From positions 25,676 through 89,675 of the forward strand of contig CALUOR010000009.1 of NCBI GenBank assembly GCA_944322285.1: 64,000 bases of DNA. The letters run 5' to 3'. Position numbers and translations under genes: made by a program. Positions 17,819 through 25,693 of the stretch are shown piece after piece (within the stretch, counting starts at the first letter, position 1; each line of letters begins with the position of its first letter). Source of the DNA: an uncultured Bacteroides sp. GTDB lineage: Bacteria > Bacteroidota > Bacteroidia > Bacteroidales > Bacteroidaceae. The notes below the pieces were generated by a model. It worked only from the letters and a program-made list of their open reading frames with translations, was not told the DNA's origin and ran no database searches.

Positions 17819-17965
17819 GATATATATGGTATATATGCAATGTTTTTTCGGATTCCCCACCTTTTTTCATACCCTGAAAGCCTTATTAATGAGAAGAATG
17901 AATAAGCAAAGAATAAAACAAGAAAACAATAACAATAGTATTAACAACAAAAACAAGAAGTAAAA

Positions 17966-18127
17966 ATGGGAAAATTAGTAGAAGGAATCAAGATTGCGGC
18001 TTATGTGGCTGAAATCGTAATGGCAAGCGCAGTGGTAATCGAGCTTGTTGGAAAATGTAGCGGCAAATCAAGAGTGAAAGCCGCAAGTGTGGAAACCGGA
18101 GCGGGAGAAGCACCGGAAACAGAGTAA
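17966..18127 (+). CDS. Small hypothetical protein, 53 residues
   Basis: The frame reads MGKLVEGIKIAAYVAEIVMA and continues through a short hydrophobic segment (about 10-27) to a Ser/Ala/Glu-rich tail ending in APETE. A purine-rich AAGAAG lies 6 bases before the ATG. The hydrophobic half suggests membrane association. I do not recognise a family. It is followed after six bases by another small frame and then by the DUF3871 remnant, so the three may be one operon of mobile-element origin. Confidence 0.5.
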   Translation: MGKLVEGIKIAAYVAEIVMASAVVIELVGKCSGKSRVKAASVETGAGEAPETE

Positions 18128-18133
18128 CGTCTT

Positions 18134-18244
18134 ATGAATTATGAGAAGTCGCAAGACGTATTAATAACGATCCTGGAGGTGGCAACCTCCGTATTGAAAG
18201 GCATTAAGAAGCTAAGAAGTTTATTTGTAAAGTCAAAGAAATAA
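18134..18244 (+). CDS. Small hypothetical protein, 36 residues
   Basis: The frame MNYEKSQDVLITILEVATSV continues LKGIKKL and ends in basic KSKK; residues 8-25 could form an amphipathic helix. It contains a hairpin GGAGGT/ACCTCC at 18175-18190. No family is recognised. It follows the 53-residue frame by six bases on the same strand. Confidence 0.4.
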   Translation: MNYEKSQDVLITILEVATSVLKGIKKLRSLFVKSKK

Positions 18245-18309
18245 ACCTCTTGGCTTTTTTGTTTGTGTGAGGACAGCATTATTAACGACCAATAAAAACA
18301 TTTACAATT

Positions 18310-19212
18310 ATGAACAGAACAACCGAAACGGCTCTTGTTCCTCAAATAGCAGAGGCAAGGCCAAGAATGACACTGAACCGCAGCAGGTTCATCGAAGACG
18401 CAGTGATCGTATCAGAAGAGAAGGAAGGAATGAAACACCCTAATTTCATCGAAGCGAACACATCAGGGATTACGCTGAAAGAGTTGACGGAAAAGAACAT
18501 CATCCCGACGTTCAGCGACAACAGCCTAACCATTTCACACCAAAATTTCATCGGTACCGTAACGAAAGCAGCCGGAGAAGTATTCGGAGAGCTGACACCC
18601 GTAGAGTGCAGAGTTTCACACCCTATCATCGGACGTATTCCATCCGCCCAAAACAAGAAAGCGAGTGAACTGACGGAAGAAGAAAAGACGGTTTTCTATC
18701 AAAGATTAGCCTGGGTTTGCCATATCAAGAATTTTGTGAGAACCATCAACGGACAGCCTACCCATCTATGTATCGGTGGAGTCCGCGCTTACAACGAGGA
18801 TAAACTCTACAGCAAGCGAAGTCCCATGAAATTTAAAATCTTTGTGGGCTGGCAGGTAAGGGTATGTAGTAATCTGATGCTAACCTGTGACGGTTTCACA
18901 GGAGCTATCGAATGTATGACGGAAGCTGACATTATGCAGAAGTCAATAGAGCTATTCGGGGCATTTAATCCACACAGAGAAGAGACCCTGTATCATCTGG
19001 AGGGTTTTAAGAGAAATTTTACTCACTGAAGAACAATTTTGCAAGATTGTGGGAAGGCTGAGACTATACCAATACCTTCCCATATCCGAACAAAGAAGAT
19101 TACCCTCATTGCAAATAGGCGATCAAGCCGTAAATGCAATGCTAAAAGGTTATGTTTCAAACCCTGATTTCGGGAAGAAAGACGGGGAAAAGTTTACATG
19201 CTGGAACTTGCA
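18310..19212 (+). pseudogene. DUF3871-family gene, frameshifted and truncated
   Basis: The first 230 or so codons match the DUF3871 family of Bacteroides mobile elements (FIEANT, ISHQNFI, CRVSHPIIGR, LCIGGVRAYNEDKLYSK, KFKIFVGW). The frame ends at 19029, but the match continues one frame over from about 19010 with LLTEEQFCKIVGRLRLYQYL and through SLQIGDQAVNA to CWNL at about 19212, where similarity ends. A single-base change near AGAGAAATTTTA explains the shift. About 50 C-terminal residues are missing, and the convergent hydrolase begins immediately after. The gene is probably inactive; the family function is unknown. Confidence 0.85.
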
Positions 19213-19236
19213 TCTCCGTTTCTTTATAGAATATCC

Positions 19237-20319
19237 TTACTTCATGTACGTGCGGAAGAAGCCTTCAATCCTATCGAAAGGAATCTTCTCTAAGTTGTCA
19301 TACAGATCCGTGTGTACGGCATCGGGCACAATGAGCAGTTCCTTGTTATCACCCTTCAGCTTCTTGAAAACATCTTCGCTGAAATAGCGTGAGTGAGCAT
19401 TTTCACCATGCACAAGGAGGACTGCATTGCAGATTTCGTCCGCATAAGCCAAGATGGGCATGTTCAATAAGGACAAGGCTGATGTCACATTCCATCCGCC
19501 ATTGGAGCCAAGAGAGCGTTTGTGGTAGCCACGCGGAGTTTTGTAGAAAGCGTGATAATCTTTCATAAATTGGGGAGCATCAGCTGGCAACGTATCGGGG
19601 ACGCCTCCTGCCAAAGCGTAAGAGCCATTGCGATAATCCTCTGTGCGCTGGGCGTTGAGTTGTTCCCTCATTTCATGACGGGCATCGGCATTGTCGGCCT
19701 GATCGAAATATCCCTTAGCCGTAACACGAGTCATGTCGTACATGGTGACTGCCACCGTGGCTTTGATGCGGGTATCGATGGCTGCAGCATTGACAGCCAT
19801 GCCTCCCCAACCACACACACCAAGAATACCTATTTGCGCAGGATTGACATCAGGACGTGTCGAGAGATAATCAACGGCTGCACAAAAGTCCTCGGTATTG
19901 ATGTCAGGCGAAGCCACATAGCGGGGTTGGCCACCACTCTCGCCAGTGAACGAGGGGTCGAAAGCGATAGTGAGGAAACCACGCTCAGCCAATGTCTGAG
20001 CATAGCGGCCGGACACTTGTTCCTTTACGGCTCCGAATGGTCCGCTTACAGCTATTGCAGGCAACTTGCCGGTAGCGTTCTTAGGAACATATAAATCGGC
20101 AGCGAGGGTCACGCCGTAGCGGTTGTGGAAGGTAATCTTCGAGTGGTTTACCTTGTCACTCTGTGGGAAAACCTTGTCCCACTCTTGTGTTAAAGTCAGT
20201 TGTTCTTCCATTGTGTTACTTTCTTTTACGGATTGATTGTTTGGCTCTTGCCCGCCCTTCGTAGCACTGGAGGCAGCGAGGAAGGACAGAGAAAGAGCGG
20301 TGATGAATGATGCTTTCAT
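19237..20319 (-). CDS. Exported alpha/beta hydrolase with Cys nucleophile
   Basis: This 360-residue protein has an N-terminal export signal (MKASFITALSLSFLAASSA). Its core is an alpha/beta hydrolase related to dienelactone hydrolases: strand-turn KLPAIAVSGPFG, nucleophile elbow GVCGWGG (Cys where most relatives have Ser), acid region ILAYADEICNAVLLVHGEN, and catalytic His in VPDAVHTDLYD. The substrate is unknown. It ends 25 bases from the DUF3871 remnant on the opposite strand. The flavoprotein gene at 20339 lies 19 bases upstream on the same strand, so the two probably form an operon. Confidence 0.85.
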   Translation of the reverse strand: MKASFITALSLSFLAASSATKGGQEPNNQSVKESNTMEEQLTLTQEWDKVFPQSDKVNHSKITFHNRYGVTLAADLYVPKNATGKLPAIAVSGPFGAVKEQVSGRYAQTLAERGFLTIAFDPSFTGESGGQPRYVASPDINTEDFCAAVDYLSTRPDVNPAQIGILGVCGWGGMAVNAAAIDTRIKATVAVTMYDMTRVTAKGYFDQADNADARHEMREQLNAQRTEDYRNGSYALAGGVPDTLPADAPQFMKDYHAFYKTPRGYHKRSLGSNGGWNVTSALSLLNMPILAYADEICNAVLLVHGENAHSRYFSEDVFKKLKGDNKELLIVPDAVHTDLYDNLEKIPFDRIEGFFRTYMK

Positions 20320-20338
20320 ATTTATTGCCTATCAATTA

Positions 20339-20875
20339 TTAAACTGTCTTACCCATTTCGTAGGCAAAGGCCAGCGATGCGTGCCCTTCTATTTCTCCCG
20401 GCTCGTTCACTCCTCCCGCAAATACCGACCCGGCCAAGCGCGCATGCTCAAAACAGGCTATCCATCCGCCCAATCCGGTCACGGCACGGGCGGGAGTCTG
20501 CTCTTCGTCTTCAGCCGCAGAAGTCAGCAGATAGACATCGCGAAAATGATAATCGGTAGTGTACAGAGGATTAGCACGGTCGAGCAATGTCTTCAGCTGT
20601 CCACTTAATTCATAATAATAAATAGGCGTAGCAAAGACCAAGACATCTGCCGCATACATCTTCTGTACAATAACAGAGGCGTCGTCTGCAATGACACACT
20701 TCTGCGTCTTCTGACACACTAGGCATCCTTTGCAGAAATGCAGTTCCTTGCCTTTGAGGCTGATGGTTTCTACCTGGTTGCCGGCCTCTGCCGCACCGCG
20801 CACAAAGGCTTCTGCCAGTGCATCCGAATTGCTCCGTGGACGCAAACTGGACGAAATAATCAATACATTCTTCAT
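20339..20875 (-). CDS. NADPH-dependent FMN reductase / iron-sulfur flavoprotein-like
   Basis: This 178-residue flavodoxin-fold protein has the phosphate-binding SSSLRPRSNSDALAEAF loop, ATPIYYYELSGQLKTLLDR and a cysteine cluster FCKGCLVCQKTQKC as in iron-sulfur flavoproteins of the FMN_red superfamily. It probably shuttles electrons to quinones or other acceptors in the cytoplasm. It precedes the hydrolase gene on the same strand; a divergent arrangement with the AraC regulator is absent, since that gene is also on the minus strand further upstream. Confidence 0.85.
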   Translation of the reverse strand: MKNVLIISSSLRPRSNSDALAEAFVRGAAEAGNQVETISLKGKELHFCKGCLVCQKTQKCVIADDASVIVQKMYAADVLVFATPIYYYELSGQLKTLLDRANPLYTTDYHFRDVYLLTSAAEDEEQTPARAVTGLGGWIACFEHARLAGSVFAGGVNEPGEIEGHASLAFAYEMGKTV

Positions 20876-20908
20876 ACTAATTCTCTATTGATAAAGTCTA
20901 TAATCGTT

Positions 20909-21067
20909 AAATGATAATTTAATGTGCTAATATGCTAATGTGCCAATGTGCTAATTAGGCTGCGCTGTGTTTGCTTTGGCGTGTTCTCATGCCGCAGGGC
21001 ATTAGCACATTGGCATATTAGCACATTGACACATTGCGGGGCTCCGCCCCGCTAAATTCCCATTTAC
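20909..21067. repeat. GTGCTAAT hairpin element, copy A
   Basis: It starts AAATGATAATTTA and ends TAAATTCCCATTT, ends that are near inverted copies. Inside, AATGTGCTAATATGC and CCAATGTGCTAATT on the left are complementary to GCATTAGCACATTGGCATA and TTAGCACATTG on the right. A short GC hairpin GCGGGGC/GCCCCGC sits next to the right end. Near-identical copies are at 25070 (inverted) and 50751. Confidence 0.85.
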
Positions 21068-21144
21068 CTCTGCAAAGGTAAAAGAAAAGCCTCACAACAT
21101 GATTGCTGTAAGGCTCAAAGATGATTGTTGAAAAGGTCAAATCG

Positions 21145-21996
21145 TCAAAATGTAGCTACGGCGGTAGGCGCGATGCCATATTGCTTCTTAAAAGCAGAGG
21201 AAAAATGAGACTGATTCTTGAAACCCACTTTGGCACAGACATCTACAATTTTCTTGCCGCCTTCCTGCATGAGGGCATAGGCCACCTCCAGCCGCTTACG
21301 AATAAGCCACTTCTCCGGCGTCAGGTCGCTTATCTTCTTGAAATCACGTTTAAAAGTGGCCAGGCTCCGGCCTGTATAGTGCGCCAAATCCTCCTGCGAG
21401 AACTCGTACATATAATTCTGGTTCATAAAATCCAGAATATCAATTTTCCAGGGTTCGTTGAAATCGAACAACGTAGGTGCAAACCGCTCATCAATATGAA
21501 GCAAAGCAAGCAATCCTTCCTGCAACTTCAGCTGCATGAAATCATCCTGCGGCTTCACATTCGGGTCGAAGAAAGGAGTGAGCGAGGCAAAAAGGCTGAC
21601 CAGCTCCGCCGTCTTAGGCAACTTAAGCACTTCCGACTTCAACTTAGGTGTATTGGCCGGAACTTTATAAGGCCCTCCCTGGGCATACATGGCTCGCAAG
21701 AAGTTACGCGTAAAGGAGAGAAAGATGCCACAATAGCGTTCCCCATTGCAAGGTTTCTTATAAAGAGTGATGTGATGGTCGCGCGGAATAAACACGCTTT
21801 CACCTTTCGCTACATGAATTTGCTGCTTGCCATTGTCCAACACCATTTCACCTGAGTAGACCGAGTTGATGGCATACTCACGCGATCGATGGACACAAGC
21901 GGTGGTGTCATCGTAGAAGAAACTAAAAAATACATTATTATAGTTGAAAATAAGCTTCAATGGGCTATTCTCTTCTTCCACTTTTTCAGGATTCAT
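21145..21996 (-). CDS. AraC-family transcriptional regulator
   Basis: This 283-residue protein has an N-terminal cupin-like sensor (about 25-115, with VFIPRDHHITLYKKPCNGE) and a C-terminal AraC domain (about 180-280): FSQEDLAHYTGRSLATFKRD and KKIVDVCAKVGFKNQSHFSS. It is of the exsA-like Bacteroides group often placed beside small metabolic operons. The flavoprotein-hydrolase pair downstream on the same strand is a plausible target. A TAnnTTTG element lies 24 bp before the start. Confidence 0.9.
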   Translation of the reverse strand: MNPEKVEEENSPLKLIFNYNNVFFSFFYDDTTACVHRSREYAINSVYSGEMVLDNGKQQIHVAKGESVFIPRDHHITLYKKPCNGERYCGIFLSFTRNFLRAMYAQGGPYKVPANTPKLKSEVLKLPKTAELVSLFASLTPFFDPNVKPQDDFMQLKLQEGLLALLHIDERFAPTLFDFNEPWKIDILDFMNQNYMYEFSQEDLAHYTGRSLATFKRDFKKISDLTPEKWLIRKRLEVAYALMQEGGKKIVDVCAKVGFKNQSHFSSAFKKQYGIAPTAVATF

Positions 21997-22019
21997 AACG
22001 CTTAAAGAAATTATAGGGG

Positions 22020-22027
22020 CAAATATA
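22020..22027 (-). promoter_or_regulatory. TAnnTTTG promoter element for the AraC regulator
   Basis: TATATTTG on the minus strand, 24 bp before the start codon at 21996. Confidence 0.5.
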
Positions 22028-22078
22028 AGGAATATTATTCAGAAAAGGCATTTCCCTACGGCTCATTTTAAAGAGAAA

Positions 22079-23110
22079 TTATAATTCCGAGAAGAGACAT
22101 CTGCGAAAAAGGTAGAATCTGAGCAACAAGCTATAGGATGCACGCTCGGCAATAAAAGGCACTACAGTATTGTCTCTGTTTTTTCTGCGGATTTCGGCAT
22201 ACGCGGCACGCATCCGCCTGAACTCTTTCCTCGCCTGCCATACGGCACGCGCGTTTGCCCACTGGCCTTTCAGGAGAAAAGTCAATGCGGCCACATAGTC
22301 GAGCACAGCGCGCACCCGCATCACAGGAGCCAATTCTTCCTCCGGCAGATTCTTATAAAGCATCAGCAGGTTATTGCGGAAATTCAAGAAGGTCTTGCGA
22401 GGATTTTCCTTCTTTAACGTAGCTCCCCCTACATGATAAACCACACTCTGGGGCACGCATACCAGCATCCGTCCACGGGCACGGAGCCGCCAACATAAGT
22501 CTATCTCCTCCATGTGGGCAAAGAAGCGGGCATCCAACCCTCCCGCCTCCCGAAAATCTTTCCCACGGAGAAAAAATGCGGCTCCCGTGGCCCAAAAAAC
22601 AGGAGCGATTTCATCATATTGCCCATCGTCTTTCTCCACCTTATCAAATATCCGTCCACGGCAAAAGGGATAGCCATAGCGGTCGATGTATCCGCCGGCC
22701 GCACCGGCATATTCAAACATCTTCCGGTCTTTCCAACTCCGCACCTTGGGTTGGCAGCCGGCCGCTTCGGGATGCGCGTCCATGTAATCCACCAAAGGGC
22801 GCAACCAGTGTTCCGTCACCTCTACATCGGAGTTGAGCAACACCACGTATTCAGCCTCAACCTGCCGCAAGGCCCGGTTATAGCCATCGGCAAAGCCATA
22901 ATTCTGCTCTAACAAAATAAGGCGGACTGAAGGGAATTCTTCACACAGCATCCGCACCGAATCGTCCGTAGAGCCATTATCGGTCACGTAGACACATGCC
23001 CCGTCTTCCTCCGAATAACGAACCACGGAGGGCAGAAAGTCTCGAAGCATCCCGCATCCGTTCCAATTTAATATGACAACCGCTACCCTATCCATCCTTC
23101 TTACATCCAT
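22079..23110 (-). CDS. Family 2 glycosyltransferase
   Basis: This 343-residue GT-A protein has VAVVILNWNG, DNGSTDDSV, LLNSDVEVTEHWLRPLV (metal-binding region) and ARFFAHMEEIDLCWRLRARG, the pattern of rhamnosyl-type transferases acting on surface polysaccharide. The donor and acceptor are unknown. A start at 23110 overlaps the mtaB stop by ten bases; an internal ATG at 23095 is an alternative. It is translated in the same direction as mtaB and is probably in its operon. Confidence 0.9.
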   Translation of the reverse strand: MDVRRMDRVAVVILNWNGCGMLRDFLPSVVRYSEEDGACVYVTDNGSTDDSVRMLCEEFPSVRLILLEQNYGFADGYNRALRQVEAEYVVLLNSDVEVTEHWLRPLVDYMDAHPEAAGCQPKVRSWKDRKMFEYAGAAGGYIDRYGYPFCRGRIFDKVEKDDGQYDEIAPVFWATGAAFFLRGKDFREAGGLDARFFAHMEEIDLCWRLRARGRMLVCVPQSVVYHVGGATLKKENPRKTFLNFRNNLLMLYKNLPEEELAPVMRVRAVLDYVAALTFLLKGQWANARAVWQARKEFRRMRAAYAEIRRKNRDNTVVPFIAERASYSLLLRFYLFRRCLFSEL

Positions 23111-24414
23111 CCAAGCAACGCCGTTCCGTCTTCATTAAAATCGCCTAAACGCAGGTTCACGACCTGATTGTCCAGCGCGTCATCGTGCGGCACCTCCACC
23201 CGAATGTAGTTGGGCGTAAAGCCATGCATCGGCACGCCCGGCTTGGATCGCTCCAGGAGAACGGGCATCGCCCGGCCGATGTGACGTGCATAGAAGGCAT
23301 GTGTCTTCTGTTCGGACAATTCCAATAAGCGTTGACTACGACAGTGTTTCTCTTCGGGAGACACGACATGAGGAATCTTCAACGCCTGCGTACCCGGACG
23401 CTCTGAATAACTGAACACGTGAAGCTGGGTCACATCCAAGCCCTCGATAAACCGATAGCCTTGTTCGAAAAGCTCTTCTGTCTCGCCCCGCGTACCCACA
23501 ATCACATCTACCCCAATGAAGGCATCCGGCATCACGTCCTTAATACGCCTCACCTTCGTGGCAAACAAGTCCGACGTATAGCGCCTGCGCATCAGCTTCA
23601 GCACCTCATCGCACCCCGACTGCAAGGGGATATGGAAGTGTGGCATGAAGCGTTTGGATTGCGCCACAAAGTCGATAACCTCGTCCGTCAGCAAGTCCGG
23701 CTCAAGGGAGGAAATGCGGTAACGCTCAATACCTTCCACCTCGTCTAACGCCTGCACCAGGTCGAAAAACGTCTCGCCCGTAGTCTTGCCAAAGTCACCT
23801 ATGTTAACACCTGTCAATACAATCTCCTTGCCTCCTTCGGCCACCGCCCGCCGAGCCTGCTCCACCAGCGAGGCAATGCTTCCGTTGCGACTGCGCCCAC
23901 GGGCAAAGGGAATGGTGCAATACGAACAAAAATAGTCGCAACCATCCTGCACTTTCAGGAAGAAGCGCGTGCGGTCGCCCCGCGAGCACGAAGGAGCGAA
24001 GGAGCGAATGTCCCGCAAAGGCGAGGTAAAAGTTTCGCCATGACCGCGCTTCCGCAAATCATTCAGGTATTTCGGCAAATCCTTCTTCTGCTCGGCACCC
24101 AACACAACATCCACCCCGTCAATAGCAGCCACCACATCAGGCTTCAGCTGGGCATAACACCCCGTCACCACCACAAACGCACCCGGATGCTGCTTCACCA
24201 GCCGATGAATGGCCTGACGGCATTTCTTGTCCGCCACTTCCGTCACCGAACACGTGTTCACCACGCAGATGTCCGCCTTCTCTCCCCTACGGGCCGTACG
24301 TACACCCATCTCGCTCAACGTACGTCCGATGGTGGAAGTTTCCGAAAAGTTCAGCTTGCACCCCAGCGTGTAATAAACAGCCTTCTTATCTTGAAAAATA
24401 GTCGTATCAATCAT
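23101..24414 (-). CDS. mtaB: tRNA threonylcarbamoyladenosine methylthiotransferase MtaB
   Basis: This protein of about 437 residues is a radical-SAM methylthiotransferase. The N-terminal UPF0004 domain has cysteines in YTLGCKLNFSE, VNTCSVTEVAD and GCYAQLKPD. The radical-SAM motif is CDYFCSYCTIPFARG, and a TRAM domain ends the protein. It converts t6A37 to ms2t6A37 in ANN-decoding tRNAs. TLGCKLN and the general spacing favour MtaB over MiaB. The ATG at 24414 is chosen; another at 24420 is possible. The longer form starting at 24528 would include the promoter at 24434. Confidence 0.92.
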   Translation of the reverse strand: MIDTTIFQDKKAVYYTLGCKLNFSETSTIGRTLSEMGVRTARRGEKADICVVNTCSVTEVADKKCRQAIHRLVKQHPGAFVVVTGCYAQLKPDVVAAIDGVDVVLGAEQKKDLPKYLNDLRKRGHGETFTSPLRDIRSFAPSCSRGDRTRFFLKVQDGCDYFCSYCTIPFARGRSRNGSIASLVEQARRAVAEGGKEIVLTGVNIGDFGKTTGETFFDLVQALDEVEGIERYRISSLEPDLLTDEVIDFVAQSKRFMPHFHIPLQSGCDEVLKLMRRRYTSDLFATKVRRIKDVMPDAFIGVDVIVGTRGETEELFEQGYRFIEGLDVTQLHVFSYSERPGTQALKIPHVVSPEEKHCRSQRLLELSEQKTHAFYARHIGRAMPVLLERSKPGVPMHGFTPNYIRVEVPHDDALDNQVVNLRLGDFNEDGTALLGWM

Positions 24415-24433
24415 AAACATTCGTTTTCCGGCA

Positions 24434-24441
24434 CAAAGGTA
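24434..24441 (-). promoter_or_regulatory. TAnnTTTG promoter element for mtaB
   Basis: TACCTTTG on the minus strand, 20-27 bp before mtaB. Confidence 0.6.
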
Positions 24442-24571
24442 CGCATAATTCTCCGATTTACCAGCCTTTTCAAGTCGGCAAGCCGGCAACAAAAAGACAG
24501 AGATAAAAGGAAGAATCCAAAAAAACATAAAAAAAGTTGCGCGAAAGTGAACAACTTAATCAAAAAGTATC

Positions 24572-24579
24572 TACCTTTG
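24572..24579 (+). promoter_or_regulatory. TAnnTTTG promoter element for the small lipoprotein
   Basis: TACCTTTG, 52 bp before the ATG at 24631. Confidence 0.65.
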
Positions 24580-24630
24580 CAGCGTTTTAATAAAGCAATT
24601 GATTGTATTACGTTTAAAAATTTAAAGAAA

Positions 24631-24837
24631 ATGAAGAAGTTAGTTTTGATGGCCGCAGCTATCGTAGCCGTATCTTTCGCATCTTGTGGTAACAAGGCAG
24701 CTAATGCTGAACAAGCAGCCGCTGATTCAATCCGTATCGCCGACTCTATCGCAGCTGTTGAAGCTGCCGCAGCCGAGGCAGCCGCACAAGCTGCTGATAC
24801 AGTGAACGCTGACAGCACAAAGGTTGTAGCTGAATAA
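24631..24837 (+). CDS. Small Ala-rich lipoprotein, 68 residues
   Basis: MKKLVLMAAAIVAVSFASCG is a clear lipoprotein signal with the modified Cys at residue 19. The mature part of about 50 residues is dominated by Ala, Asp, Ser and Glu, with repeated ADSI units, and should be an unstructured or coiled helix. The gene has its own promoter and a strong terminator, and its codons look like those of a highly expressed gene. The function is unknown; a role comparable to abundant structural lipoproteins is only a guess. Confidence 0.85.
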   Translation: MKKLVLMAAAIVAVSFASCGNKAANAEQAAADSIRIADSIAAVEAAAAEAAAQAADTVNADSTKVVAE

Positions 24838-24871
24838 GATTCAGAGCTACTACAGCTTCAGAGAGAATTGA

Positions 24872-24906
24872 AAGTCTGACGTGCAAAAGCACACCAGACT
24901 TTTTTT
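24872..24906 (+). terminator. Terminator of the small lipoprotein gene
   Basis: AAGTCTG pairs with CAGACTT, enclosing a second stem GTGC/GCAC, and is followed by TTTTTTT. Confidence 0.85.
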
Positions 24907-24932
24907 GTATCCGCCTCTAACTACAATCCGAG

Positions 24933-25010
24933 CATCATTGGATACTTGCTCCAATATCCTTGGATAAATGACTCAGTATCCAAGGATGTTTGACCTTTTA
25001 TCCAAGGATA
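24933..25010. repeat. 22-bp period array with TATCCAAGGATA word
   Basis: Units start at 24933, 24955, 24977 and 24999, exactly 22 bp apart. Each starts with a near-palindrome: TATCCTTGGATA, TATCCAAGGATG, TATCCAAGGATA, and a decayed CATCATTGGATA in the first. The remaining ten bases of each unit differ. It follows the small-lipoprotein terminator. Confidence 0.75.
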
Positions 25011-25015
25011 CTATA

Positions 25016-25219
25016 AAATGGGAATTTAGCTCATTTACGATTTAGCAATTTACAATTTACGATTTTGTTAAATGGGAATTTAGCGGGGCGGAGCCCCGCA
25101 ATGTGTCAATGTGCTAATATGCCAATGCCCTGCGGCATGAGAACACGCCAGCGCAAACATAGCACAGCCCCATTAGCACATTGGCACATTAGCATATTAG
25201 CACATTAAATTATCATTTT
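25016..25219. repeat. GTGCTAAT hairpin element, copy B (inverted) with ATTTACGATTT extension
   Basis: The core 25070-25219 is the reverse complement of copy A: AAATGGGAATTTAGCGGGG to TTAAATTATCATTT. An extension at 25016-25069 holds AAATGGGAATTTAGC again and CAATTTACAATTTACGATTT. The same core plus extension occurs at 50751-50961. Confidence 0.85.
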
Positions 25220-25411
25220 GTCACTCCTGACACTTTGTATTTCCTAATCGCTGAGAATCGCTTGTTTTGAACTGAAGGACAAGCTGAGCGGAAAGAACGG
25301 ATTTCAAAAACGCTTATCGGCTTATTATCAGTAGGATACAATGATTTTTATTGAATTATTTACAAATTCTAGAAACGTATTTTTCCAGATTCAAAAGGTT
25401 TATTAAGATGA

Positions 25412-25565
25412 TATTTACAGTTTTTAGCGGAATAGAGAGAAGTTCCCGCTGAAATAGCGCACTTTTTGCGTTCAGTCAGCGAAGCGTTTGCTCCGAAATA
25501 GTTAAGTATTACCACCCTAAACACTTAACTATCTTAGAGCAAACACTTAAGTGTTTCTGAAACAA
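25412..25565. repeat. 22-bp period array, about seven units
   Basis: Units start at 25412, 25434, 25456, 25478, 25500, 25522 and 25544. Adjacent units share anchors such as GTTTGCTCCGAAAT or GTTCCCGCTGAAAT. The later units form a hairpin GTTAAGT (25501-25507) with ACTTAAC (25523-25529). Sequence from 25220 to 25411 shows no gene. The first two units are degenerate. Confidence 0.65.
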
Positions 25566-25693
25566 CCGTTTTTTCGCCTCTCTAGTTTGCGGATTTTGTA
25601 AAAATAGCGAGTAAGCAAAGTGGGCGAAATAAAAGCATTTTGATAGTTAAAGTCTCTTTGAACGTGACAGGAGATGTAAACCATACTTTGGAC

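Noticed and set aside
17889-17963. 24-codon frame rich in Asn and Lys upstream of the small frames
   Set aside because: Low complexity from an AAC/AAT-rich stretch; could be part of a leader but no support.
15321-19240. Direct repeat of the tRNA-Ala 3' end as an attachment site
   Set aside because: I looked for TCCGCTATGCTCCA downstream to 19240 and did not find a second copy.
24414-24528. Longer N-terminus of MtaB
   Set aside because: The extra 38 codons look like a hydrophobic leader by chance and would include the promoter element at 24434.
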